DNA of 64,000 nt from Triatoma infestans (Eukaryota > Arthropoda > Insecta > Hemiptera > Reduviidae): contig JAAEAF010014539.1 of NCBI GenBank assembly GCA_011037195.1, forward strand, positions 1 through 64,000, read 5' to 3'. This document shows positions 12,801-21,627 of this stretch, piece after piece. The first letter of the stretch is position 1. Each line of letters starts with the position of its first letter. Below the pieces are notes generated by a model. It worked only from the letters and a program-made list of their open reading frames with translations, did not search any database and was not told the DNA's origin. The position numbers and the translations under genes are program-made.

Positions 12801-14956
12801 TGCGTTACACGCAGTGACTTTGCTCATAGACTATTCGTGCACAGTCACATAATTTTCCATTTCCATAAATTCGCTAAGTTTGTTGTAAAGATGAAAGCAG
12901 CTCCACTATCAAGGCAGTGCTTACGCAGAAGAGTTGACGCAATAGCTCCTTTCATTTGCATAAATGATAGTCTGAATTTTTAACATTCGGATGTTTTTCT
13001 TTTAATTTATTTTTACAATCGAATGCTTTATGACCTATTTTCATGCATCTATGGCTCGAAATTCATATTCAGTTTTTCAGCTTGAATCATTAGGGCTTCT
13101 GAGTCGTGTTCATTTGATGTTTAGCTTTGAAATTTATTGAATATTATTCTTTTACAATTCTAATTACTTTTGCGGTTTCTTTTATTTGAAATGTATTGAA
13201 ATTTCGACTTGGAAAATATCTTTTTGATTGTCTACTATTACAGTATTTTTTCCGTCGCTTCTTCAATAAATTTTAAGCATAGACTCTGGAGTTGGAATTC
13301 ATCGCTGCATTCTATGGAACAACGGAAATTTTCAAAACTTTATACAACGCATTATTGCTAGGAAGTTAATTTTTAATACTTCTATTTCTACTAATTTATC
13401 AACTGCGCCAAGAATTTATGATTGTGTTCACTCACTTTATTGCTTTCTGCATTGTAATGTAAGCCTTTTTTTTTTTCAAAAAAAGAAGTGTAGCTTTTCA
13501 TTAGATTGATGGATACCAGCTAATTTGGCTATACTTCATTACTAGTATTGCGCAACCCTTAACTTGTTTTAATTCTCAAGGCAAACAAATAAGATAATGT
13601 TGAATATATGGATGGGTCCGCAATGCTGGATACACATTATGGGATTTTATCCGTCGTAGCATCAGTACTTTTGAGATTCTTTACCGTTTCAGATTTTTAT
13701 CTATCATCACTGAAGGTTATCAATTCCTATAGAGAGTTGTCTTCAATTAATGTTTCTGTTACGCACTTGTTGACTGTATACGGGATTATATGTTGAGTGT
13801 TTAATAAACAAAAATTCAAAGATTATAAATTATGATTAGACATTAGAAAATGATGCACAATGAATAGCGTGTTTTGAAGAATATTTTACAATTAAATTTT
13901 AATAGTGGTGTAAGAGCTCAGAGAGATTAGCTCAGCAGTAGTATGCTGGACTAGCAACACGGAAGTCCCGGGTTCGAGTCCAGCAGTGCTGCCTTAGATT
14001 TTTTCTTCCTAGGAACCTCTTACAGCTCACTGTCCGGTGATGGACAGTGTTGCCTGTAACGAGAGAACTCTGTCCGGAGGCCGTCAGTGGGTTCCGATCT
14101 TTGGGGTTGCTATTTGGACCTAGAAGTGCTGTGGATAAAAAAATAGGGCCTGGTCCCTCCCTACAGACAAAAAAAAAGTATGCTCATTGTTTTGTCAAGG
14201 TTTTTTTAATAGAGCGGGGGGATAGGGATTTCAAGATACATTATACAAAAATAATGAGTGATTCGCACCAGGATTTTAATTTTTTTTAGTTTTTCATGGT
14301 TTTCTGGAAAAGGCCTCCAGCGATTTCTTTAACACATATCGCTTTTACTTGAGACATTCCTGTAGGAAAATTGATTTTTGAAGAGTTCTGGTGGAGGGGC
14401 AACATGAGGTAATTTCTGGATAATGTGACCAAATTTAAGTTAAGCTGATTCAGTTGAGTTCAAAATAATGCACGGTGCTACCATCTACGCGATAAGTTTG
14501 CTAAGGTCAACTAGACGTTTACTAAAAATTCCAAGTTGAAGAAAATTATCAATTAGAATTGCAATAATTGCAGTAGGAGTATGTCTGCTACCTATTAAAG
14601 ATATTTTGTTGCTTTGACCTTTAATATTATGGCGAAATTAATGTAGTGCTAAGATTGTTTTCTTATTTAGCACACTTTTATTTTACAGAAAAAAGAAGTT
14701 AAAAATGATCATCACAACAAGTGCACTTATTGTCCAAAAAGTTTTCGTAAGCCATCTGATTTGGCACGGCACCTTCGAATACATACTGGAGAACGCCCTT
14801 ATGAATGTCCAAGATGTAATAAAACGTTCAATGTCAAATCAACAGCCGATTGTCATATGAAAACTCATACAAAAGATCGTTCCTATCGATGCTACATTTG
14901 CTCTAAAACATTTGCTACTTCCGGAAGTCTTAAGGTTCATCATCGATTGCACACAG
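3702..14956 (+). CDS. C2H2 zinc-finger protein, partial (internal exons)
   Basis: Four exons (3702-3840, 9541-9662, 9747-9909, 14689-14956) join in frame to give about 230 residues with six C2H2 fingers, so this is a nucleic-acid-binding, presumably nuclear, protein. Finger 2 is split precisely by the first intron: its two cysteines are in the first exon and its two histidines in the next, which strongly supports the splice. Fingers 1-3 are variant. A basic Lys/Ser-rich linker follows, and fingers 4-6 are canonical with TGERPYE and TKDRSYR linkers. Both ends of the protein are missing: the first exon starts at phase 2 and the last ends after one base of a glycine codon in an HTG linker. The finger 4-6 block reminds me of large poly-finger proteins such as ZNF236, but I cannot assign orthology. 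Its introns are full of transposons. Confidence 0.82.
4205..5614 (+). repeat. local ~220-bp direct duplication, one copy split by a mariner
   Basis: The unit starting at TACTGGGCCGCGCGACGCAG and ending at CTTTGGCCCCAGCC occurs twice: at about 4220-4328 continued at 5284-5390, and at about 5398-5614. The first copy is split by the mariner at 4330-5283. Each unit holds a short hairpin ACACC-AAA-GGTGT followed by CGAAACGTCG (5334-5343, 5572-5581), like the 3' half of the hammerhead-like modules elsewhere. An inverted piece of the unit recurs near 44375-44405. Confidence 0.7.
4330..5283 (+). mobile_element. mariner transposon, internally deleted
   Basis: A 954-bp element with inverted ends starting CGAGGCATGTCCAGTAAGTA, flanked on both sides by TA, the mariner target duplication. 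The transposase C-terminal half is visible but frame-broken: GDETWV at about 4605-4625, then HDNARPHTA and [12 protein letters not shown] (4877-5000), the region of the second and third catalytic aspartates. The N-terminal DNA-binding half is missing; full mariners are about 1.3 kb. Confidence 0.88.
5615..6190. other. AT-rich intron sequence, nothing recognised
   Basis: Zinc-finger intron sequence with no coding signal, tRNA-like head or clear repeat that I can identify. Confidence 0.5.
6192..6430 (-). mobile_element. tRNA-derived SINE, family S
   Basis: Minus-strand copy. The poly-T at 6192-6210 marks the 3' tail. The body motif CTCCTAGG in reverse and the B-box complement GGATTCGAACCC (6367-6378) and A-box complement ACCACTGAGCT near 6410-6420 are visible. 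Confidence 0.8.
6440..8960 (-). mobile_element. decayed LINE with endonuclease and reverse transcriptase (RTE-like)
   Basis: On the minus strand, an endonuclease C-terminus ([18 protein letters not shown], about 8890-8840) is followed by a pre-RT region (8071-7832), RT blocks with [10 protein letters not shown] (7723-7433) and the catalytic [12 protein letters not shown] (about 7330-7295). The chain continues with [14 protein letters not shown] (about 7140-7100) and a C-terminal [10 protein letters not shown] (about 6820-6780). The layout of endonuclease, RT and RWFGH-type tail resembles RTE-like LINEs. Stops and frameshifts separate the blocks, so it is inactive. A plus-strand LINE scrap at 8190-8420 lies inside. 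Confidence 0.72.
8190..8420 (+). mobile_element. LINE post-RT fragment (R1-like)
   Basis: Plus-strand reading in shifting frames gives [20 protein letters not shown] followed by a [19 protein letters not shown] stretch. This resembles the region after the RT domain in R1-type LINEs. It is short and broken, and opposite in direction to the surrounding LINE. Confidence 0.5.
9088..9290 (-). mobile_element. tRNA-derived SINE, family S
   Basis: Minus-strand copy with poly-T at 9088-9098, the body complement including GGCTCCTAGGAAGAGAA, and the tRNA-like head complement GGACTCGAACCCGGG (9237-9251) and AACCACTGAGCTAATCCC. Confidence 0.82.
9541..9662 (+). CDS. zinc-finger gene exon b (rest of finger 2, finger 3)
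   Basis: 122 nt after a clear TTTCAG acceptor, ending AG|GTAATA. It begins RHVKMH, supplying the two histidines for finger 2, and then encodes finger 3 (CAIC ... HYTSH) and a short acidic tail. Confidence 0.82.
9747..9909 (+). CDS. zinc-finger gene exon c (basic linker)
   Basis: 163 nt after TTACAG, with no finger. It encodes an acidic start and then a basic patch (KGKKKR) that could act as a nuclear localisation signal. The donor may be AAG|GTAACT (9909) or CAG|GTGGAT (9900). Both keep the frame and differ by three residues. Confidence 0.7.
9960..11555. other. zinc-finger intron sequence, mostly unrecognised
   Basis: No coding signal. A more GC-rich, non-repetitive-looking block sits at about 10560-10860. 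A 5'-end fragment of the Helentron-like family (TCTGGTGTGAAACACTC...CTTTCTCTTACTGC) lies at about 11163-11205. Confidence 0.4.
11560..12025 (+). mobile_element. LINE ORF1-like fragment
   Basis: In broken frames this reads as a Lys/Glu/Leu-rich coiled-coil-like stretch followed by VEIDNVP, then [14 protein letters not shown] and SVVINF. This order resembles the ORF1 protein of CR1/I-type LINEs. It abuts the copia relic on the other strand. Confidence 0.45.
12030..13460 (-). mobile_element. Ty1/copia retrotransposon relic (gag to integrase)
   Basis: Minus-strand order from 13460 downward: gag-like sequence; a degenerate zinc knuckle ending [14 protein letters not shown] (about 13035-12995, first cysteine replaced by serine); a protease block LDSGAAF (about 12915-12890); a pre-integrase region ending in a CEIYYKWK motif; integrase pieces including [10 protein letters not shown] and a SGLPSYF motif; and an integrase C-terminal [20 protein letters not shown] (12240-12180). 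RT and RNase H are not seen. Several frameshifts and stops make it inactive. Confidence 0.8.
13600..13800 (-). mobile_element. LINE 3'-end-like fragment
   Basis: This stretch aligns by eye with 6458-6575 (shared TTTATCCGT, TTTCAGATTTT/TTTCGGATTTT, TAGAGAGTT, TTTCTGTTA), the 3' end of the minus-strand LINE at 6440-8960. It is probably a truncated copy of the same family. Confidence 0.4.
13921..14180 (+). mobile_element. SINE family S with a LINE-like 3' tail
   Basis: The tRNA-like head (GATTAGCTCAGCAGTAG, GGGTTCGAGTCC) and body of family S run to about 14095. The last ~85 bp do not match other S copies. They match the 3' end of the LINE at 34445-35660: GGGGTTGCTA, TAGGGCCTGGTCC and CCCTACAGACAAA here versus GGGGTAGCTA, TAGGGTTTGGTCC and CCCCACAGACAAA there. 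Confidence 0.65.
14181..14688. other. zinc-finger intron, nothing recognised
   Basis: No repeat or coding signal that I can name. The polypyrimidine tract and TTTTACAG at its end serve the exon at 14689. Confidence 0.4.
14689..14956 (+). CDS. zinc-finger gene exon d (fingers 4-6)
   Basis: 268 nt after TTTTACAG, ending ACAG|GTATTG. It encodes three tandem fingers with standard spacing: CTYC...HLRIH, CPRC...HMKTH and CYIC...HHRLH, with a TGERPYE-type linker after the first. The last codon is split (HT-G), so at least one more exon is expected. I found none in the remaining plus strand. Read-through into the intron would stop at 14997. Confidence 0.88.
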
Positions 14957-15216
14957 GTATTGAATTTGTAAAAAGTATGTATTTATTAGCTGGTTGAGTG
15001 CCAGAGATTTTTATAGAAATAATCAAATAAAAATCAAAGTGAGATCACACTTACTTTTAATTTCACATGAAAGAAAGCAGTCAATTATAGGAATAAAGCA
15101 TGCCGATAGAGGGATGAAACAAAGCATGCCCATGCATGATACTCAAACTATTACAAAATAATAATAAAAGTAATTTATTTCTTCCATACACACAAAAAAG
15201 CAGTACAAAAAAATTT

Positions 15217-15350
15217 AGGGAAGGGATCAGCTCAGTGGTAGTCGTTTAGACTCGGATTTTCCCTCCCACTACAGCTTATTGTCTGGAGTATAGCAGTGCA
15301 CTGATGAGGCTCAGGGTGCCAATGACCACAGATGTTGATCCGTCTTTAAC
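15217..15350 (+). mobile_element. SINE family S, internally deleted
   Basis: Begins AGGGAAGGGATCAGCTCAGT. The B-box part and centre are deleted. The end GCCAATGACCACAGATGTTG and an A-rich tail are kept. Confidence 0.72.
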
Positions 15351-15756
15351 AATAAAAAGAAAAAAGAAAACAAATAAATAAATACAAACTTCCATTTATT
15401 TAAGACATAGTCTAAGCTGTGTCTCCTTAAATTAAATTCTTACAAAAAAAAAATTGCAAAATTCTACAGTTTTTTGTAGATTTAAAAATTGAATTCATTT
15501 GCTAAAAACTGTTTGTATTTTGAAGCACTTATCAGAAGTTTGTACACTTCAATTAGGCTCTTCTCTATATATTCTTTTAAGTTTTTTGCCAAAACAAGCA
15601 CTAATTTTTCACAGAAATTTTCTGCTATCCCAGTTTACATATTAAGCATATCCTCGACTATCTAGTCCCATGGTTTATCATTACCGTCGAACATTTCTGA
15701 TTTAGCTGTACATATAAGAAAAGATGTAATCATTATTTACGTAAGAATATATTTCA

Positions 15757-16195
15757 TGTTGTAAAATAGATGCTGAGGTTCGGTCATAAAAGCTCTTTAA
15801 ACTTTCACCGACGTTTGTGCAAATTTATTGCCTCCTTCAGGGTCTCAGCAATATTGATGTTTTGGTGTTCGTTACGACCGCTGTATTCGATGTTGTAAAA
15901 TAGATGTTGAGGTTCGGTCATAAAAACGCTTTTTAAACTTTCACCGACGTTTCCGAAAATTTATTGCCTTTTTCAGGGTCTGAGCAATATTGACGTTTTG
16001 GTGTTCGTTACGAACGCTGTATTCAATGTTGTAAAATAGATGTTGAGGTTCGCTCATAAAAAACTCTTTTTAAACTTACACCGTCGTGAAAGCAAATTTT
16101 ATCGGCAAATTAAGTTTTTTTATGAGCGAACCTCAACATCTATTTTACAACATTGAATACAGCGGTCGTAACGAACACCAATACATTATATTTTA
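15757..16195 (-). repeat. ~135-bp PLE-type terminal repeats, tandem plus inverted
   Basis: Monomers starting TGTTGTAAAATAGATG lie at 15757, 15891 and 16027 (spacing 134 and 136 bp). The third is cut short and followed by an inverted copy to about 16195, making a foldback. On the minus strand each monomer reads GACC-CTGA, a GCAA...TTGC stem, AAACGTC and GGTGAAAG. That is the layout of a hammerhead-like motif with a two-base-pair, self-complementary stem III (ACGT). Confidence 0.65.
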
Positions 16196-16199
16196 TTAA

Positions 16200-16960
16200 A
16201 ATTTAACTTTTATGTAATAATTGTATTTTAGGCTCAATCACATTAATTTTCATTTCTTGCAATTGCATTGTCTGCAACTTGGCAACCTAGTCAATATCTT
16301 TTTCTAAAAAAAAAATTTATGAAATCATCTTGTTTATGCAATAACCATATTTTTTAAAATATCTAATCTGATAACCGTAATAATTTTACTTTGAAATATC
16401 TATTTTACAACTTCTTTTTTGCAACTCTTTCTTGCAAGAAACCAAAAGAAAGATTGGTGGGGAACTTTAGGTCATCCCAGATGAATGCCTTATGAAAGCA
16501 AACTGAAAATAAAATAACTGTTAACTGTCCATCTTTAAATATTACCGTTATTCATTTATTTGTCTTCGGGGAATTGCCGTACATATATAGAGACAAGCTA
16601 TATTATGACAAAAGGACAGGCAGTTATTAAGTGGTGGAGATCTAAAGCGTTACAATCACAAACAGACCAGCTTTCCTGAGGATTAATTAAGTAAGCAGAG
16701 TTCTCATATGTTATTTTGATTTGATGTTTACCTGACAATTTTATCTGGGTGAATATTTTGGTTATATTGAGGTTGAGGTAGGATTAGGCAGGACTGTTAG
16801 GGACATTGTTCTATATTTTAGTACACACGCTGCTGTAGTTAGTCTCATAAAGGGATTTCACATCCGATAATTTTGAGTATTCTTTATATTTGGCTAAGAT
16901 CTATAGGATTTCTTTATTTAATTCAGTATGATCAGGATCTAATAAAATGTGCTTATAATT
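16200..16960. other. AT-rich spacer, nothing recognised
   Basis: Lies between repeat monomers of the PLE terminal family. No coding or repeat signal identified. Confidence 0.4.
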
Positions 16961-16964
16961 AATG

Positions 16965-17095
16965 TTTTGGTGTTCGTTACGACTGTATTCGATATTGTAA
17001 ACTGGATTTTGAGGTTCGGTCACAAAAAAACTTTTTAAATTTTCACCGACGATTTTCACTGAAGATTTGTTGCCTTCTTCAGGGTCTGTACAAAG
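16965..17095 (-). repeat. further monomer of the ~135-bp PLE-type repeat
   Basis: Same landmarks as 15757-16195 (TGGTGTTCGTTACGA, TTGAGGTTCGGTCA, CTTCTTCAGGGTCTG). On the minus strand the CTGAAGA box is intact, but the GAAAC box carries an insertion. It lies 3' of the PLE coding remnant at 17540-18260. Confidence 0.6.
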
Positions 17096-17539
17096 CTTAT
17101 AATATAAATCACAAAAGAAAGGAAAAACACATAAATACTAACTTAAAGTAAAAATTTTCAAATAAACAAATTTTTTTTAAATAAATATATAAATAAACTA
17201 AATAAACAGATAAAGTATTATATATAGCAAATTGAAAATTTATTTTAAACTATTGCTATTACTGCAGAACAGATAAATAATAAACTTCATCACAACCATT
17301 AAAATTTTTGACAATATGTGGTATATAGAAGGATAAAATATGGAAATAACATAAGAAGTGTACTTACAAAAATTTTTCTTTTTGAATTTCTTAAAAACTA
17401 CAGTTTAACTTGTGATTTACCATCACCAAGTGTATCGGACATTGGATGTGTCAAGGTTTATAAAGGGCTAGGAGAGCGGATGGGAAAACCGTGTCTTATT
17501 GTGTATGTTATTTTGGAAATTCCAGGAGACTGTTATAAC

Positions 17540-18260
17540 TGAGGGATAGGTTGTTGGTTTCTGTTGTAAATTAATAGATAATTTATCTATTTTAATATGT
17601 ATCATTTCCAATATATTTCTATGTCTGTTATTATTGTTGATGGAGAGAATTTTAGTGTTTTCCATGTCAAATTCATGTTTGTGTTGTATGCAATGTTTGG
17701 TTAGTGCTATAGTCTTGGCAGTCGGTTTTTTAGTTTTGCAGTCCCATTTATGTTGGTACAGTCTATTTCTTAAATATTGAGATGTCTGTCCTATGTATGT
17801 AGCTAGGTATTGTGAACAATTTATTTTATAAATAACATCTGATAATAAAGTTGTGGATGTGGGGTCTTTGAGTTTAGAAAATAGTTTTTTTAGAGGATTG
17901 GAGTATTTGTGAGCGATGAAAGGTTATATTTCTTGAAGATTTTAGCAATTTTTTCTGATAGATCCTGTATGTATGGGATAGAGATATAGGGTATTGAAAG
18001 TTGCTGTGATGGCGTAGACGGAATTAGGTTGGTCATATTATCCGTGATCGTTGATCTAATATTTTTTGTTCTGTATGGAGAACATAGCCATTATTTTTAA
18101 ATATCTTAGATAATTTTAATTTGTTGTCCACATGGGAACGGGGATGGCTAAGATGAAGTACAAGTTTGGAGAAAGATTTAACAAAGCTTATTTAACAAAG
18201 ATATCTAACACAGCTCTTACTGCAGTTGCTATAGTTTCAGCAAATTTTGAGGATGGATAA
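17540..18260 (-). mobile_element. Penelope-like element C-terminal remnant (GIY-YIG endonuclease)
   Basis: Minus-strand translation gives a linker ISIPYIQDLSEKIAKIFKKY (about 18000-17925), then after a frameshift TLLSDVIYKINC, then YIGQT (17783-17797) and LRNRLYQHKWDC. The chain continues with TKHCIQHKHEFDMENTK and ends near 17540. This is the connector and GIY-YIG endonuclease of a PLE. The RT domain is missing; a LINE piece occupies the place where it should be. Confidence 0.78.
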
Positions 18261-18429
18261 AAGAGACCAAGATCTTAAGAATTTCTCACCCAAATATGTC
18301 TAGGACGGATATTGAACTGTTTTATGTCTTCTCCCAAACAACAAAACCTTTGTAGGGTACAAGTTATAAAGAAATGGCTGTTTCATTTACAGCGTAAAGA
18401 AGGTTAGAGAATATTACATTAGAGCTGTT

Positions 18430-18870
18430 ATAAATTGCAGCTACCCGCGGAGTATACTTAGTCTATGTTTGACCAGCTTTTCTCAGAAGTCCTAGGAGAG
18501 CGGATCAAACATCCGCTCAACATTTTTTGAGTGAGTAATTTCTTTCTAGCACAGGGATCTTTGATTTTGTTAACATACACATTTAGGGTAATTTTGAGAG
18601 GAAAATGGTCAGAATGGGATGCACAGGATTGCACGTATAAATCATTTATTAAACACAAACAGTTGAGGTCCATCACACCACCACATCTGGCCACATTCAC
18701 ATTAGTAAAGTTACCTAGATAGTCACTTGGAGCTCTCAATTAAGCATAATAAAATTATTACCCTTTAAGAGATCAACCAATAGTTCGTCTCTAGTATTTA
18801 TTACATTATCAATACTATCGCGATAGCCTGTAAAGAATGTTCTAGGAACTAATTCAGTATCCATCTGATT
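18430..18870 (-). mobile_element. LINE AP-endonuclease fragment
   Basis: On the minus strand DNVINTRDELLVDLLKGNNF (about 18815-18755) is followed by APSDYLGNFT, GGVMDLN and CASHSDHFPLKI. The ending SDHFPL is the conserved active-site histidine region of LINE endonucleases. One frameshift is visible near 18740. Confidence 0.72.
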
Positions 18871-19220
18871 AGGTTGGCCAACTCTCAGTTGAAATCAGTC
18901 CCTCGGAAAAATTAACAACTATAATGTGTCTCTTTAATATTATTAAGTGATTCATTAAGAGTATTTAAAATAAAATTTAATTGTAATGAAGTTTTGAAAT
19001 AGACTAAACTTAAGATAAACATATTACTAGAACTTTTTAAATGCCGTCTCTAAATAAAGTACACAATTTTAGTGACTTAGTTTGAAATTAGCTAGTCTAG
19101 TGTACTAAATTCATTTAGTAGATAGTGAGCAATACTTTCAGCTTTTATGCTTAATTAATTTGTTTTCATTTTTCTATCTTTAGACCTCGAAGATTTTGAG
19201 TTATTATTATTATCTTTATT
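18871..19220. other. AT-rich, nothing recognised
   Basis: No repeat or reading frame identified between the LINE endonuclease and the Gypsy-like relic. Confidence 0.4.
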
Positions 19221-19224
19221 GCCT

Positions 19225-21130
19225 TGCTTGAAACACGTTACGTAATATTCCCCCCCTTCTCGGAGGAAAGAAGGATTGAAGAAAGGACGGTAAGGCCGGC
19301 CTATAAAGCGATATGGCATCAATATAAATGGGAGTTAGGATCCACAGTGGGGTTTGAGGGGTCTTTTAGATGCCAAATCCCTTCATTACTGCCTCCTTTG
19401 TATTCCAGCTCATCGAGCCTTGTATGACCCACGATGCGTTGTTCCTCTGTCAAGCTGGTAATTTGAGCCTCTCCGCATGAATAAGAGGCTTGGATAAATC
19501 TACCACCAAGGACATATCCGCTAGAAGTCGACCCCAAGTATAAGTTTATCCCTTAGGTTAGGCACCTCGAGAACCCTCAATGATTTCACGATGCCTTTGA
19601 GTTCAGTTGGGATAGTAGCCGTCCCTTTCACTTCACATGCCTCCCCGATGACCAGGATAACCTTGCCGCCCTCGGAACCTAACAAAGAGTTTGGCCTAGC
19701 AACTCTAATCTATCCCACAACTTTACATTAATGACTGTTCGAGTAGACCTTGAATCTAACAAATCCATCATGACAGACTCATACAGTCGTAAATCCGCCC
19801 CTTTCTCTCACACGCTTAATTTATATTGTAAACCCGCACACATCATTTCTCGGACCACCTCTTCCATTAGGTAGAAGGCACGCACCACTCCGCATCGGGA
19901 CGCTTTATTCTTGGCGGGGTAACTGAACAGGGGAAGTCTCGGTGGCAGTAGTCGATCCCTGTTGATCGTTTTCCTGCTTGAGAGGACGACACCGCGTGTA
20001 GTTTATAAGCACACCATCCACAATGTCCACAAAACTGTCGAGCCTGAGCCTGGCAAACCACCTGGCTGGAACCTGTGACCTACCTACTCGCCCACAATTC
20101 CAACAAATTACCCCCACAGATTTCGGGGTCTTTTGGCTTTCTTTCCGGTGGGTTATTCTCATGGCCGATGTGCCGTCGGCTACATACGGGGGCAGTATAC
20201 AATTCCGGTTCTAATACAAACCCTTTCACGGGGGGTTCCCGATACTCCTCAATGCCCAGGTATCATGTAGGTACCGTGAGGATACGCTCTAGCTCTTCTA
20301 AGTTACTATATTGCGCCTGGGCAACAAGTGGCAGATGATCTCTCTTAATATTCCGCTCTACGATGCGTAACTTTTGTTGTTCACTGATGCGGGTTCACTG
20401 AGTCGCTTAAACAGACGGTTCATTTTCGAAATATATACATGGGGGATACATCTGATCCCTGAGTTGAGTAGCCGCCGTATCTCCTGCATCAGCCGTTCAT
20501 CGTAAGCGAGGACCTGGAAATAAGTCTTCAGTTCTCGCACTAAATCTTTCCAACGCCCCATTTGCGTGGAACCAAATCTTCGCATTTCCCTACGACAGGT
20601 CCAATGCCCCGCGGAATAAGTACTTTATGTAAGTCCCCAGCGATCATCCTCTCTTCCATTTCTTTCAAAAAATTCGCGTCTCCTGTAAATTCCCATTTAA
20701 TCCCATTTGTGCAGTTTTGGGTCTCTCGTGGGGTATCGACTATGGCTTAGTACAACGTCCGCTTCTCTCCGCTCCCTTTCCCTAATGGCCCGCTTGATGC
20801 CATCGGCATCAAGATTCATTGGCTGAAATCTTCTCCAACGTTCTTGACATGTTGTAGTCTCGAATCTATTCGCTTTGTCTCGTTTGGATCACCACCCCGT
20901 TTAGCATTACCTCAACGTAGTCTCCAAGAGTGGTCAGTTTTGTTTCACAAATCTCCAACTCTTCTACAACAGGTAATTTCGAATAAATGTCCAGGTTCGG
21001 TAAAATCTTTGTCCCCAAAGCTCTGCTCAATCTTCGGCGTAATTCAGGTACTGTTCCATTTCCGGACAGACCCCTAATGTAAAGTTCGTAGCTAATCTCA
21101 TCTTTCAATAAACGATATACATCCATATCT
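19225..21130 (-). mobile_element. LTR retrotransposon gag-protease relic (Gypsy-like)
   Basis: Minus strand, clearly more GC-rich than its surroundings. The order is an N-terminal gag piece with LLKDEISYELYIRGLSGNGT (21126-20866), a capsid-like region (20585-20358), a zinc knuckle CWNCGRVG (about 20090-20060) with a second Cys-rich element CGHCGWC, and a protease-like SRSTRTVIN (about 19760-19730) followed by DKLILGVDF. Stops and frameshifts are frequent. No RT or LTR pair was found. The gag organisation fits Gypsy-type elements, but the family is inferred. Confidence 0.62.
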
Positions 21131-21625
21131 AGATATCTAATATATGGAAGACGGGCTGTAAAATAAAATATATTTTGAAAGAGTAATGAAACTAGGAAAT
21201 CTTATTTTTATAGCCTTCCACCACAAAAAAAAAATTCCTATAAACTAAATAGTAATTCAGTATTAATTACCCTACTTTCCTAAAATTATATTTCCTTTTT
21301 TTTTTGTCTTGATTTAATTAATTATTATTATTTTTAATTAAATTCCTATCCTTCCAGTATATGCTTTAATTTACTTTTCCCTGCACTATTGCATTATCGG
21401 GAAATATCCCTTCAATAATTCAACATGAAATTATCATTATTAGTGCCCTAATAATGAGTAACATACTATACTGAGGAAATACATCACTAGTTCACTAATT
21501 ATTCATAATTTACTTCAAGTACTTTATAATTCAATTATTTCAACACACTATGATTTCGTTGCTACGTGATAATCTGTTTTTAAAATAAACAATACAAACT
21601 GAAACCTTGTTACAACTTATAAAAA
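21131..21625. other. very AT-rich, nothing recognised
   Basis: No coding or repeat signal identified. Confidence 0.4.
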
Positions 21626-21627
21626 AA

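Noticed and set aside
15757..16195. CRISPR-like array
   Set aside because: Repeats of ~135 bp are contiguous, without spacers, and one is inverted, in a eukaryotic genome; this is a PLE-type terminal repeat.
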